A DNA stretch of 64,000 nt from assembly GCF_030547245.1 (NCBI RefSeq), contig NZ_JAUOQT010000010.1, forward strand, positions 1-64,000. The letters run 5' to 3'. Within the stretch, counting starts at the first letter, position 1. Every line of letters starts with the position of its first letter. The notes beneath the pieces were generated by a model. The model was not told where the DNA came from and did no database searches. It saw only the letters and a program-made list of their open reading frames with translations. Of this stretch, positions 53,479 to 61,074 are shown in pieces. The DNA is from Oceanihabitans sp. 2_MG-2023 (lineage in GTDB: Bacteria; Bacteroidota; Bacteroidia; Flavobacteriales; Flavobacteriaceae). A program made the position numbers and the translations under genes.

Positions 53479-55089
53479 ATGAAGAAATATCTTCTTACCA
53501 TTTTTACATTCATTTTACCATTTATAAATTTTGCTCAAGATGCGCAAGAGGTTGGCATTGACCAGAAAATAGATCAAGTTTTTGGAGATGCTACAGGATG
53601 GTTTGTTAATTTTATTTTCTACCAGATTGATTTTGGAGGAAACGTTAAAGTCTTTTGGGTGTTATTTCCATTAATATTAGGAGCTTTATATTTTACGTTT
53701 TACTTTAAGTTTATCAATTTTAGAGGGTTTATTACATCTGTAAATATTGTTAGAGGAAAATATGATGATTTAGATCATAGAGAAAACCATAAAGTAGAAA
53801 TAGAGAAATCTAAATTTACAGACGAAGAAGATAATCCAGATACAATAAGAGTCGAAGGTCATGACGGAGAGGTAAGCCACTTTCAAGCTTTAACAGCAGC
53901 ACTATCTGCTACTGTTGGTTTAGGTAATATTGCTGGAGTTGCAATTGCAGTTTCGGTTGGTGGAGCTGGAGCTACATTCTGGATGATTGTTGCAGGTTTT
54001 TTAGGAATGGCTTCTAAATTTGTAGAATGTACACTAGGTGTAAAATATAGAGATATTGGCGCAGATGGAACCGTTTACGGTGGACCAATGTACTACTTAA
54101 CCAAAGGTTTAAAGGCAAAAGGACTTGGCTCTTTAGGAAAAGTATTAGCAGGGTTATTTGCTATTTTTGTAATTGGTGGTTCTTTTGGTGGAGGAAACAT
54201 GTTTCAGGTAAATCAAGCTTTTCAATTAGTACAAAATATTACAGGAGGAAACGAATCTTTCTTATATGGTAAAGGATGGTTGTTTGGTATTGTAATGGCT
54301 GTACTAGTAGGTATCGTTATTATTGGTGGAATTAAGAAAATTGCCAAAGTAACCGATAAAATTGTACCATTTATGGTTGCTATATATGTTGCAGCTTCTT
54401 TGTTTGTAATTATTGCAAACTATTCTATGATTGGAGATGCATTTGGACAGATTTTTAGTGGTGCTTTTAGCCCAGAAGGTGTTGCTGGTGGAGCAATTGG
54501 TGTATTAGTACAAGGATTTAGACGTGCAGCTTTCTCTAATGAAGCTGGTGTAGGTTCGGCTTCTATTGCACACTCTGCAGTAAAAACAAACTATGCTGCA
54601 AGTGAAGGTATGGTCGCTTTATTAGAGCCATTTATCGATACGGTTGTGGTTTGTACCATGACCGCTTTAGTATTAATTATTACAGGAAATGTAACTGCTG
54701 CAAATGCAGGATTAAACGATGCCCAGGCAATTTTATTAACTTCAGGAGCATTCGAATCTGCAATTTCATGGTTCCCATATGTATTAACCGTTGCAGTTGT
54801 TTTATTTGCATTTAGTACCATGATATCTTGGTCTTACTACGGTTTTCAAGGTTGGGCTTACCTTTTTGGAAGGTCTAAAAAAATGGAATATGCATATAAA
54901 TTAATATTCTGTGTATTTGTAGTTATTGGTTCTGCTGCTAGTTTAGGATCTGTAATAGGTTTCTCTGATGCTATGATCTTTGCAATGATGGTTCCAAATA
55001 TGATAGGACTTGTATTATTAGCACCAAGAGTACGTGAGGAATTAAAGAAATATACAGACGCTATTAAAAATAGAATTTCAGATAAATAA
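53479..55089 (+). CDS. Alanine:cation symporter (AGCS family)
   Basis: A 536-residue sodium/alanine symporter with about eleven membrane helices. The conserved features are LSATVGLGNIAGVAIAV, GGPMYYLTKGL and FSTMISWSYYGFQGWAYLFG. Compared with the bacterial family it carries an N-terminal signal-like segment (MKKYLLTIFTFILPFINFAQ) and a polar insert (about residues 90-130, rich in Glu and Lys) before the first transporter helices. It would import alanine or glycine with Na+. Confidence 0.93.
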   Translation: MKKYLLTIFTFILPFINFAQDAQEVGIDQKIDQVFGDATGWFVNFIFYQIDFGGNVKVFWVLFPLILGALYFTFYFKFINFRGFITSVNIVRGKYDDLDHRENHKVEIEKSKFTDEEDNPDTIRVEGHDGEVSHFQALTAALSATVGLGNIAGVAIAVSVGGAGATFWMIVAGFLGMASKFVECTLGVKYRDIGADGTVYGGPMYYLTKGLKAKGLGSLGKVLAGLFAIFVIGGSFGGGNMFQVNQAFQLVQNITGGNESFLYGKGWLFGIVMAVLVGIVIIGGIKKIAKVTDKIVPFMVAIYVAASLFVIIANYSMIGDAFGQIFSGAFSPEGVAGGAIGVLVQGFRRAAFSNEAGVGSASIAHSAVKTNYAASEGMVALLEPFIDTVVVCTMTALVLIITGNVTAANAGLNDAQAILLTSGAFESAISWFPYVLTVAVVLFAFSTMISWSYYGFQGWAYLFGRSKKMEYAYKLIFCVFVVIGSAASLGSVIGFSDAMIFAMMVPNMIGLVLLAPRVREELKKYTDAIKNRISDK

Positions 55090-55103
55090 ATATTTTTTGT
55101 AAC

Positions 55104-55182
55104 TTCATCTTGCTAAAACTAACAAGATGAATATTTTAAAATCCCATTTCGTGTTTACTAAAAACCAACGAAATGGGATTTT
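55104..55182 (+). promoter_or_regulatory. Two consecutive hairpins framing the start codon of the HhH gene
   Basis: TTCATCTTG (55104-55112) pairs with CAAGATGAA (55123-55131), placing the ATG (55127-55129) inside the 3' arm. A second perfect 15-bp stem, 55138-55152 with 55168-55182, follows within the first codons and is trailed by TCTTTT, like a terminator. The pair could sequester the start and terminate transcription early, or terminate the upstream symporter transcript. Confidence 0.5.
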
Positions 55183-56011
55183 TCTTTTGTTGGCAATTAT
55201 TATTGCTTTACAATGTTTTATGTTTTTTAACGATTTTTCTTCCGAAGAAATTCCGGTAAACCAAAAACAATTAGCACTTTTTAAAAAAGAAATGGATTCT
55301 CTTCGTATTGTAGAAATAGAAAAACGTAAACCGAAGATTTATCCTTTCAACCCTAATTTTATAACCGATTATAAAGGGTACACTCTAGGAATGTCTAATG
55401 AAGAAATAAATAGATTACTACTATTTAGAAAACAAGATAAATGGGTAAACTCCGTGCTGCAGTTTCAGCAAGTGACTAAAGTTTCCGATTCCCTTTTAAA
55501 TATTATTTCACCTTTTTTTAAATTCCCAGAATGGGTTACGAACCCCAAACCAAAAAAATATTCAAATTATAAAACAACAAACTATTCCAATACACCAAAA
55601 ACATTTCAGCAAAAAATTGATTTAAACACTGCAACAGCCAGTCAGTTGCAAAAAGTGAGAGGAATTGGAGAAGCTTTTTCTAATAGAATTATAAAATATA
55701 GAAATAAGCAAAACGGATTTATTGCAGATGTACAGTTACAAGAAGTTTATGGCTTGCAACCAGAAGTGATTACACGTATTACAAATGAGTTTACTGTGAA
55801 AACTCCGAAAACAGTAAATAAAATTAATCTTAATACCGCTACAAGAGATCAGTTCGTTAATATACCTTATGTGGATTATGAAGTTGCACATCAAATTATA
55901 GAGCAAAGAACGTTGCGTGAAGGTTTTCAATCTATTGATGAATTAATAAAAGTAAAAGGCTTTCCAGTTAAAAAAATTGAGATAATTAAATTATATTTGA
56001 CTCTTAATTAG
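55127..56011 (+). CDS. Helix-hairpin-helix (ComEA-like) membrane protein
   Basis: A 294-residue protein with one N-terminal membrane helix (about residues 17-38) and two ComEA-type helix-hairpin-helix units: IDLNTATASQLQKVRGIGEAFSNRII and INLNTATRDQFVNIPYVDYEVAHQII. Such domains bind DNA without sequence specificity, as in DNA uptake proteins. The N-terminus (NILKSHFVFTKNQRNGIFLLL) is a conserved opening in Flavobacteriaceae. A DNA-binding role at the membrane is likely; other competence genes are not near. A hairpin pair surrounds its start. Confidence 0.8.
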   Translation: MNILKSHFVFTKNQRNGIFLLLAIIIALQCFMFFNDFSSEEIPVNQKQLALFKKEMDSLRIVEIEKRKPKIYPFNPNFITDYKGYTLGMSNEEINRLLLFRKQDKWVNSVLQFQQVTKVSDSLLNIISPFFKFPEWVTNPKPKKYSNYKTTNYSNTPKTFQQKIDLNTATASQLQKVRGIGEAFSNRIIKYRNKQNGFIADVQLQEVYGLQPEVITRITNEFTVKTPKTVNKINLNTATRDQFVNIPYVDYEVAHQIIEQRTLREGFQSIDELIKVKGFPVKKIEIIKLYLTLN

Positions 56012-56034
56012 AATATAATAAATCCATTAGGACT

Positions 56035-57204
56035 ATGAGCAATATGTACTTCACAGAAGAGCATCAATTATTTAGACAGAGTTTACAAGATTTCTTGAAA
56101 AAAGAAGTGGTTCCACATATAAATAAATGGGAAGAAACTGGAACGGTTGAACGTTTTATTTGGAAGAAATTTGGTGAAATGGGCTTTTTTGGATTAGCTT
56201 ATCCCGAAGCATATGGCGGTCTAAATCTAGATTTATTCTATACGGTTATATTGTTAGAAGAATTACAAAAAATAAACTCTGGCGGTTTTGCAGCTAATAT
56301 ATGGGCGCATACTTATTTAGCAATGACACATGTTAATAAAGAAGGAAGCCACGAAATAAAAGAGAAATACTTAACAGCAAGTATTACTGGAGAAAAAATA
56401 GGATGTTTATGTATTACAGAGCCTTTTGGAGGGTCTGACGTTGCAGGAATGCGAACTACAGCAGTTAAAAAAGGAGATACTTATGTGTTAAATGGCTCTA
56501 AAACATTTATTACAAACGGAGTATATAGTGACTATCTCGTAGTTGCTGCTAAAACCACTCCCGATCTAGGAAATAAAGGAATTAGTATTTTTATAATGGA
56601 TAGAGATACACCAGGAATATCTGCAACCAAATTAGATAAGTTAGGTTGGAGGGCAAGTGATACAGCAGAAATTGCTTTCGATAATGTTACCATTCCCGCT
56701 AGTAATTTAATGGGAGAAGAAGGAAAAGGGTTCCCGTACATTATGCAGCATTTTGCACTAGAAAGATTAATTATGGGAATTAATGCACATGCTAGAGCAG
56801 AGTACGCTTTAGAGTATGCTAGGCAATACATGAGCGAACGTACTGCCTTTGGTAAAACCATAGATAAATTTCAAGCACTTCGTCATAGTTTTGTTGACTT
56901 GTATGCAGATATGGATATGTGTAAAACCTATAACTACTCTGTAGCTTACAGACTTAATAAAGGAGAATACGTAGTAAAAGAAGCTACCATTTCGAAATTA
57001 AAATCTACCAAAATGGCAGATGAGGTTGCTTATCAATGTGTGCAGTTTTTAGGTGGTTATGGTTATATGGAAGAATATCCAATGGCACGACTTTTGCGTG
57101 ATAGCAGATTAGGACCAATTGGTGGAGGAACAAGTGAAATACTTCGCGAAATAATTGCAAAAATGGTAATCGATAAAAAGGAATACAAACCTGCGGCAAA
57201 ATAA
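56035..57204 (+). CDS. Acyl-CoA dehydrogenase (long-chain/isovaleryl-like)
   Basis: A 389-residue flavoprotein with CITEPFGGSDVAGMRT, SKTFITNGVYSDY, the LERL motif with Glu243, RTAFGKTI and a C-terminal GGYGYMEEYPMARLLRDSRL, GGGTSEI. The usual medium-chain catalytic Glu before GTSEI is Gly here; Glu243 of LERL matches the alternative base used by long-chain and isovaleryl dehydrogenases. Electron-transfer-flavoprotein genes are not adjacent. It acts in beta-oxidation or branched-chain amino-acid breakdown. Confidence 0.9.
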   Translation: MSNMYFTEEHQLFRQSLQDFLKKEVVPHINKWEETGTVERFIWKKFGEMGFFGLAYPEAYGGLNLDLFYTVILLEELQKINSGGFAANIWAHTYLAMTHVNKEGSHEIKEKYLTASITGEKIGCLCITEPFGGSDVAGMRTTAVKKGDTYVLNGSKTFITNGVYSDYLVVAAKTTPDLGNKGISIFIMDRDTPGISATKLDKLGWRASDTAEIAFDNVTIPASNLMGEEGKGFPYIMQHFALERLIMGINAHARAEYALEYARQYMSERTAFGKTIDKFQALRHSFVDLYADMDMCKTYNYSVAYRLNKGEYVVKEATISKLKSTKMADEVAYQCVQFLGGYGYMEEYPMARLLRDSRLGPIGGGTSEILREIIAKMVIDKKEYKPAAK

Positions 57205-57433
57205 TACGATTAACATTTTCATGAAATTAGTATCTCTATTTTGTTAAAATGGTAATTCATTTGTTAGCATATAAAGCAACGCTAAAATAATTTTAGTAGT
57301 ATTTTCAAAATTGCTACATTGTTTCTCGTTTAGAATCGAACTAACAATAGTATTTTATTTGTAATTAATACTATATGGAATTCTAAATCGTTAACTACAC
57401 TAAACTGTCCTAGACTATTATTAAATATATACT

Positions 57434-58858
57434 ATGCAATTTAAAAACACAAAACAATTAGCAGTTGTACTATTACTTTTTTTAGGATGTACAAGTTACG
57501 CGCAAACCGAACTTAAAAATACCGTTGTAGATACATTAGATTCTTTTCCTATTGCAAGCGCAAGTGTCTACATTAAAAACACCACTATTGGTACAGTAAC
57601 AAATATCGATGGTAATTTTGTATTACAAGTGCCAAAAAAACATGAAAACGATACATTAATTATTTCGTCTATTGGATATTCTACCTACAAAACTCCTATT
57701 CAAGAATTTAATAAAGATGTTTTAATTTACTTATCAGAACAACAAGCTTCTTTAGACGAAGTGATACTAATTGCAGAGCCAAGACCTACCACAGGAAATG
57801 AGATTGTACTAAAAGCAATAAAAAAACTAGAACGTAATCTTCCAGACTCTTCCTATATTCAAAAAGGATTTTTAAGACATAAAGAACGAAACAAAAATGA
57901 ATTTAAATGGCTAATAGAAAGTGCTATTTCTGTTTACGATTCGGGATATGCAGCAAGTAGTGCAGAGCACCTAAAAATTAATGTAGATCAAGTACGTAAA
58001 AGTTATGATCTTCGTGATGTAGATAGTTTATTTACATATGCTTCTTATAAAAACCAAAACACTAAAACAAAACTCAAAGCAAAAGATATTAGCCGAAGAT
58101 CCGTTTCTACCCAACAATTACTAAAAGCTATTAAATGGAATGATACTAGAGTGAATGGTTTGCAAAACCTTTTTCAAGGAAAACTAAATGTACTGCGAAA
58201 CGCAAATAATGCAAAAGCCTTATTTGGAGATAATATTTTAGATACACACCAATTTACTTTAGACACGATTCTGGTAGATAATGAACGTAAATTATATAAA
58301 ATTAAAATTGCCGATTCGAAAGATTTTGTTGGTTTAGAGACAAAAGGTATTTTTAACGAAGGATATCATGCACAAGGTTGGTTATATATTTATTATGATA
58401 ACTACGCATTCAAAAAAATAGAATATGAGTTAGTAGCTGCGTCACCTGCACAAAAAGATAGAAGTAAAAGACTTTTTGATACCCAAACCAATCACAAATT
58501 AGTAATAACATATATGGAGTATAAAGATAAAATGTACCCAAACTATATTTATTACGAAACACCAAAGCTGGTAAATGTTGGTATGAAACCTTCTTTAAAA
58601 ATATCTAAAGTAGAAGAAGCACGTTATAATAAAGAAGAACGCTACTATTACACAGTTCAAGAAATCTTGTTTTCCGAAATTATCTTAGATAAAGAAGAAA
58701 TAGCCAAAGAACAACAAGAAACTTGGGATCCAGATATTTTTGCTTCCAAACCATATAATAAAGAGTTCTGGAAAAGCTATAATGTTTTATTAGAAAGTGA
58801 AGAAGATGAACAGCTTATTCTAGATCTTAGCAAAAGAGCATCTCTATATAAAGATTAA
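57434..58858 (+). CDS. Exported protein with carboxypeptidase-like regulatory domain
   Basis: A 474-residue protein with a signal peptide (to about residue 24, LGCTSYAQ; the Cys could be lipidated but the lipobox is weak). Residues 30-110 form a carboxypeptidase D regulatory-like domain (VDTLDSFPIASASVYIKNTTIGTVTNIDGNFVL, then ISSIGYSTYKT), as in TonB-dependent receptor N-termini. The remaining 350 residues (GNEIVLKAIKKLERNLPDSSY...) are a conserved but uncharacterised beta-rich domain. No barrel follows, so it is probably periplasmic or outer-membrane attached. Confidence 0.75.
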   Translation: MQFKNTKQLAVVLLLFLGCTSYAQTELKNTVVDTLDSFPIASASVYIKNTTIGTVTNIDGNFVLQVPKKHENDTLIISSIGYSTYKTPIQEFNKDVLIYLSEQQASLDEVILIAEPRPTTGNEIVLKAIKKLERNLPDSSYIQKGFLRHKERNKNEFKWLIESAISVYDSGYAASSAEHLKINVDQVRKSYDLRDVDSLFTYASYKNQNTKTKLKAKDISRRSVSTQQLLKAIKWNDTRVNGLQNLFQGKLNVLRNANNAKALFGDNILDTHQFTLDTILVDNERKLYKIKIADSKDFVGLETKGIFNEGYHAQGWLYIYYDNYAFKKIEYELVAASPAQKDRSKRLFDTQTNHKLVITYMEYKDKMYPNYIYYETPKLVNVGMKPSLKISKVEEARYNKEERYYYTVQEILFSEIILDKEEIAKEQQETWDPDIFASKPYNKEFWKSYNVLLESEEDEQLILDLSKRASLYKD

Positions 58859-58974
58859 TTATTTGGGCAAATACTCCTTCGCTAAAGCAAACATCTTTAT
58901 CCTTTGAAAGCAAGTAATATTCTAATTATTGATACTAGGCATCTACATGCTCCAAAGCTTCAGCGAAGAAGTAC

Positions 58975-59060
58975 CACGCTTTCCACTATATCTTTTTATT
59001 TGTCATTCCTGTTTAGACAGGATTAACAAATAAAAAGGATGTCGTTACAATCGTTTTCGC
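58975..59060 (+). repeat. Dispersed intergenic inverted-repeat element, copy C
   Basis: The left arm (58975-58997) ends TATATCTTTTT and the right arm (59032-59060) begins AAAAAGGATG, matching copy B in 23 of 29 bases. The stem is extended by TTTTTATTTGT and ACAAATAAAAA (11 bp) and a nested ATTCCTGT/ACAGGAT hairpin. It lies in the 356-bp gap 58859-59214, in the sense orientation relative to the upstream gene; the gap also contains the LacI-type operator. Confidence 0.7.
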
Positions 59061-59125
59061 ATTTAAAGCAAGTTAATTTTATGATTTTATTAATTTTTAA
59101 CGTATAAAATCAGTTATTTGTTAAC

Positions 59126-59141
59126 ACGAAAACGTTTTCGT
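59126..59141 (+). promoter_or_regulatory. LacI-family-type operator upstream of the alpha-amylase gene
   Basis: ACGAAAACGTTTTCGT is a perfect 16-bp palindrome with the central CG and AAACGTTT core typical of LacI-family binding sites. It lies 73 nt before the amylase start codon, suggesting sugar-responsive control. No LacI-family regulator gene is in the window. Confidence 0.7.
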
Positions 59142-59214
59142 TGTTAATTTCATTTTGGTAATAACTTGTAATCCTGTAGATTCAAAGTATTATTAACCAC
59201 AAATCGTAGACAAA

Positions 59215-60594
59215 ATGAAAAATTTTACAATTACATGCCTAGCATTTCTTTTCCTAATAGTTTGGAGCTGTAGCAATGAGGAAGCAGATTTTAACGATCA
59301 AACTGTTCAAATAGAAGAAAAAACAACACAGTCTACACAAAGAGCAGGTTTAAAATCTATTGGTTCTGGTGTTATGATGCAAGCTTTTTATTGGGATGTT
59401 CCAGCCGGAGGTACTTGGTGGAATACCATAAACACCAAAGTGGAAGATTGGAGTAATGCAGGAATAGACGCTATTTGGCTTCCGCCAGTATCTAAAGCAC
59501 AAAACGGACCCTTTTCCATGGGATATGACCCTTTTGATTATTTTGATTTCGGAGAATACAACCAAATGGGAAGTGTTGAAACTCGTTTTGGGTCCAGAAC
59601 AGAACTAACCAACATGATAGATAATGCACACCTTTATGGATTAAATGTAATTGCAGATATTGTAATCAATCATAATAGTGGTGGAGCTAGTGAGTATAAT
59701 CCGTATACAGGTGGTAATACTTGGACCGATTTTAATCCGCTTTCAGGAAACTTCTATCGTTCTACTACAGATTTTCATGCAAATAATGTGCATTCTAATG
59801 ATAGTGGTGCGTTTGGTGGGTTTCCAGATTTATGTCACCACCAAACTTATGTGCAAGATTGGTTATGGAAAAACAGCAATAGTGTCGCAAAATATTATAG
59901 AGATGTTATTGGTTTTGATGGTTGGCGCTTTGATTATGTTAAAGGTTTTGAACCATGGGTAGTTAAAGAATGGAAAAATGAAGTAGGTGGTTTTTCTGTT
60001 GGTGAATTATGGGATAGCAATGTTACACTATTAGACTCTTGGACAAATGATGCGGAGGCAAGTGCTTTCGATTTTGCTTGTTATTATAAAATGAAAGATG
60101 CATTTATGGGAAATAACTTAAATGCCCTAAATGATAACATGCTATGGAAACAAAATGCATCTAAAGCAGTGACTTTTGTAACCAATCACGATACAGATGA
60201 AATAATAAATAATAAAATTTTGGCCTATGCGTATATATTAACTCATGAAGGATATCCTACAATTTTTTATAAAGATTATGAAGAATGGTTAGATAAAGAA
60301 AGACTAAATAATTTAATATGGATTCACAATAATTTAGCTGGTGGATCTACTAATATCTTGCATGTAGATACAGATGAATATATAGCTAAAAGAAATGGTT
60401 ATAATAATAATGGCATAGTTGTTTATATAAACAATTCTAATTCCTGGCAAGAAAGATGGGTAGAAACCAATTGGTCTAATACAGTAATTAAAGACTACAC
60501 TGGACATTCAACTTGGGAGCCAACAACACAATCTGGAAAATGGGTTAAAATACAAGCACCACCTAAAAGCTATTCGGTTTGGTCTGTAAAATAA
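59215..60594 (+). CDS. Lipoprotein alpha-amylase, GH13 (archaeal-type subfamily)
   Basis: A 459-residue lipoprotein with Cys19 after a hydrophobic leader. The GH13 TIM barrel carries DIVINHN, GWRFDYVKG with nucleophile Asp240, VGELWD with acid/base Glu264, and TNHDTD with Asp326. From memory the segments MMQAFYWDVPAGG, SMGYDPFDYFDFGEY, VETRFGS, IFYKDYEEWL and NLIWIHNNLAGGST match the extracellular Thermococcales amylases (GH13_7) very closely. It would start outer-membrane digestion of starch or glycogen. It is a single gene without sus-type partners, behind a LacI-type operator. Confidence 0.92.
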   Translation: MKNFTITCLAFLFLIVWSCSNEEADFNDQTVQIEEKTTQSTQRAGLKSIGSGVMMQAFYWDVPAGGTWWNTINTKVEDWSNAGIDAIWLPPVSKAQNGPFSMGYDPFDYFDFGEYNQMGSVETRFGSRTELTNMIDNAHLYGLNVIADIVINHNSGGASEYNPYTGGNTWTDFNPLSGNFYRSTTDFHANNVHSNDSGAFGGFPDLCHHQTYVQDWLWKNSNSVAKYYRDVIGFDGWRFDYVKGFEPWVVKEWKNEVGGFSVGELWDSNVTLLDSWTNDAEASAFDFACYYKMKDAFMGNNLNALNDNMLWKQNASKAVTFVTNHDTDEIINNKILAYAYILTHEGYPTIFYKDYEEWLDKERLNNLIWIHNNLAGGSTNILHVDTDEYIAKRNGYNNNGIVVYINNSNSWQERWVETNWSNTVIKDYTGHSTWEPTTQSGKWVKIQAPPKSYSVWSVK

Positions 60595-60643
60595 AAAGTA
60601 AGTAAAAGTTTTAAAATAGTAGTTTTTATTTTAATTTCCTTCC

Positions 60644-60651
60644 TATATTTG
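60644..60651 (+). promoter_or_regulatory. -7 promoter element of rpsU
   Basis: TATATTTG is a perfect -7 match 38 nt before the rpsU ATG. Confidence 0.6.
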
Positions 60652-60672
60652 CAGCCTTAAAAAATCTAAAAG

Positions 60673-60680
60673 AGAGGAGG
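60673..60680 (+). promoter_or_regulatory. Strong Shine-Dalgarno sequence of rpsU
   Basis: AGAGGAGG ends 9 nt before the ATG at 60690. Such a strong site is exceptional in Flavobacteriia, whose 30S subunit normally hides the anti-SD with proteins including bS21. Confidence 0.85.
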
Positions 60681-60689
60681 TTAATAACG

Positions 60690-60884
60690 ATGTTAAGAAT
60701 TCCAGTAAAAGAAGGAGAAAATATAGAAAGAGCATTAAAACGTTACAAACGTAAGTTTGTTAAAACTACAGTTAAAAATCAACTGCAAGAGCGTAAGCAA
60801 TATAATAAACCTTCTATAGAACGTAGAGCGCAAGTGCAAAAAGCACAATATGTGCAAGGTTTAAGAGATGCAGAAAACGTTTAA
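60690..60884 (+). CDS. rpsU: 30S ribosomal protein bS21
   Basis: A 64-residue basic protein with MLRIPVKEGENIERALKRYKRKF and a basic C-terminal half ending in ENV, the bS21 pattern with its RALKR motif. In flavobacteria bS21 helps occlude the anti-Shine-Dalgarno of 16S rRNA, and rpsU mRNA itself has a strong SD, allowing bS21-free ribosomes to make it (autoregulation). The AGAGGAGG site here fits that model. A terminator follows (60907-60942). Confidence 0.95.
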   Translation: MLRIPVKEGENIERALKRYKRKFVKTTVKNQLQERKQYNKPSIERRAQVQKAQYVQGLRDAENV

Positions 60885-60906
60885 GCACTTTTAAAGAAAG
60901 CAATAC

Positions 60907-60942
60907 AAAATCCTATTAGTAATACCTAATAGGATTTTTTTT
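60907..60942 (+). terminator. Intrinsic terminator after rpsU
   Basis: AAAATCCTATTAG and CTAATAGGATTTT form a 13-bp stem with a 6-nt loop, followed by a T-tract. Confidence 0.85.
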
Positions 60943-60980
60943 GGTTTAAAAATTATTTCCAATAAAACTTTAGTACATTT

Positions 60981-61071
60981 AACTAATAACTAATAACTAA
61001 TAACTAATAACTAATAACTAATAACTAATAACCAATAACCAATAACTAATAACCAATAACTAGTAACTAAA
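60981..61071 (+). repeat. AACTAAT heptamer tandem repeat in the recombinase leader
   Basis: Twelve full 7-bp units (60981-61064): AACTAAT with AACCAAT and one AACTAGT variants, then a partial unit that runs to 3 nt before the ATG at 61075. A TACATTTA element at 60974-60981 could be the promoter, so the tract would form an almost G-free mRNA leader. Confidence 0.9.
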
Positions 61072-61074
61072 GTA

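Noticed and set aside
60981-61071. Short direct repeats resembling a CRISPR array
   Set aside because: Units are contiguous 7-mers with no spacers and no cas genes nearby; this is a simple tandem repeat.
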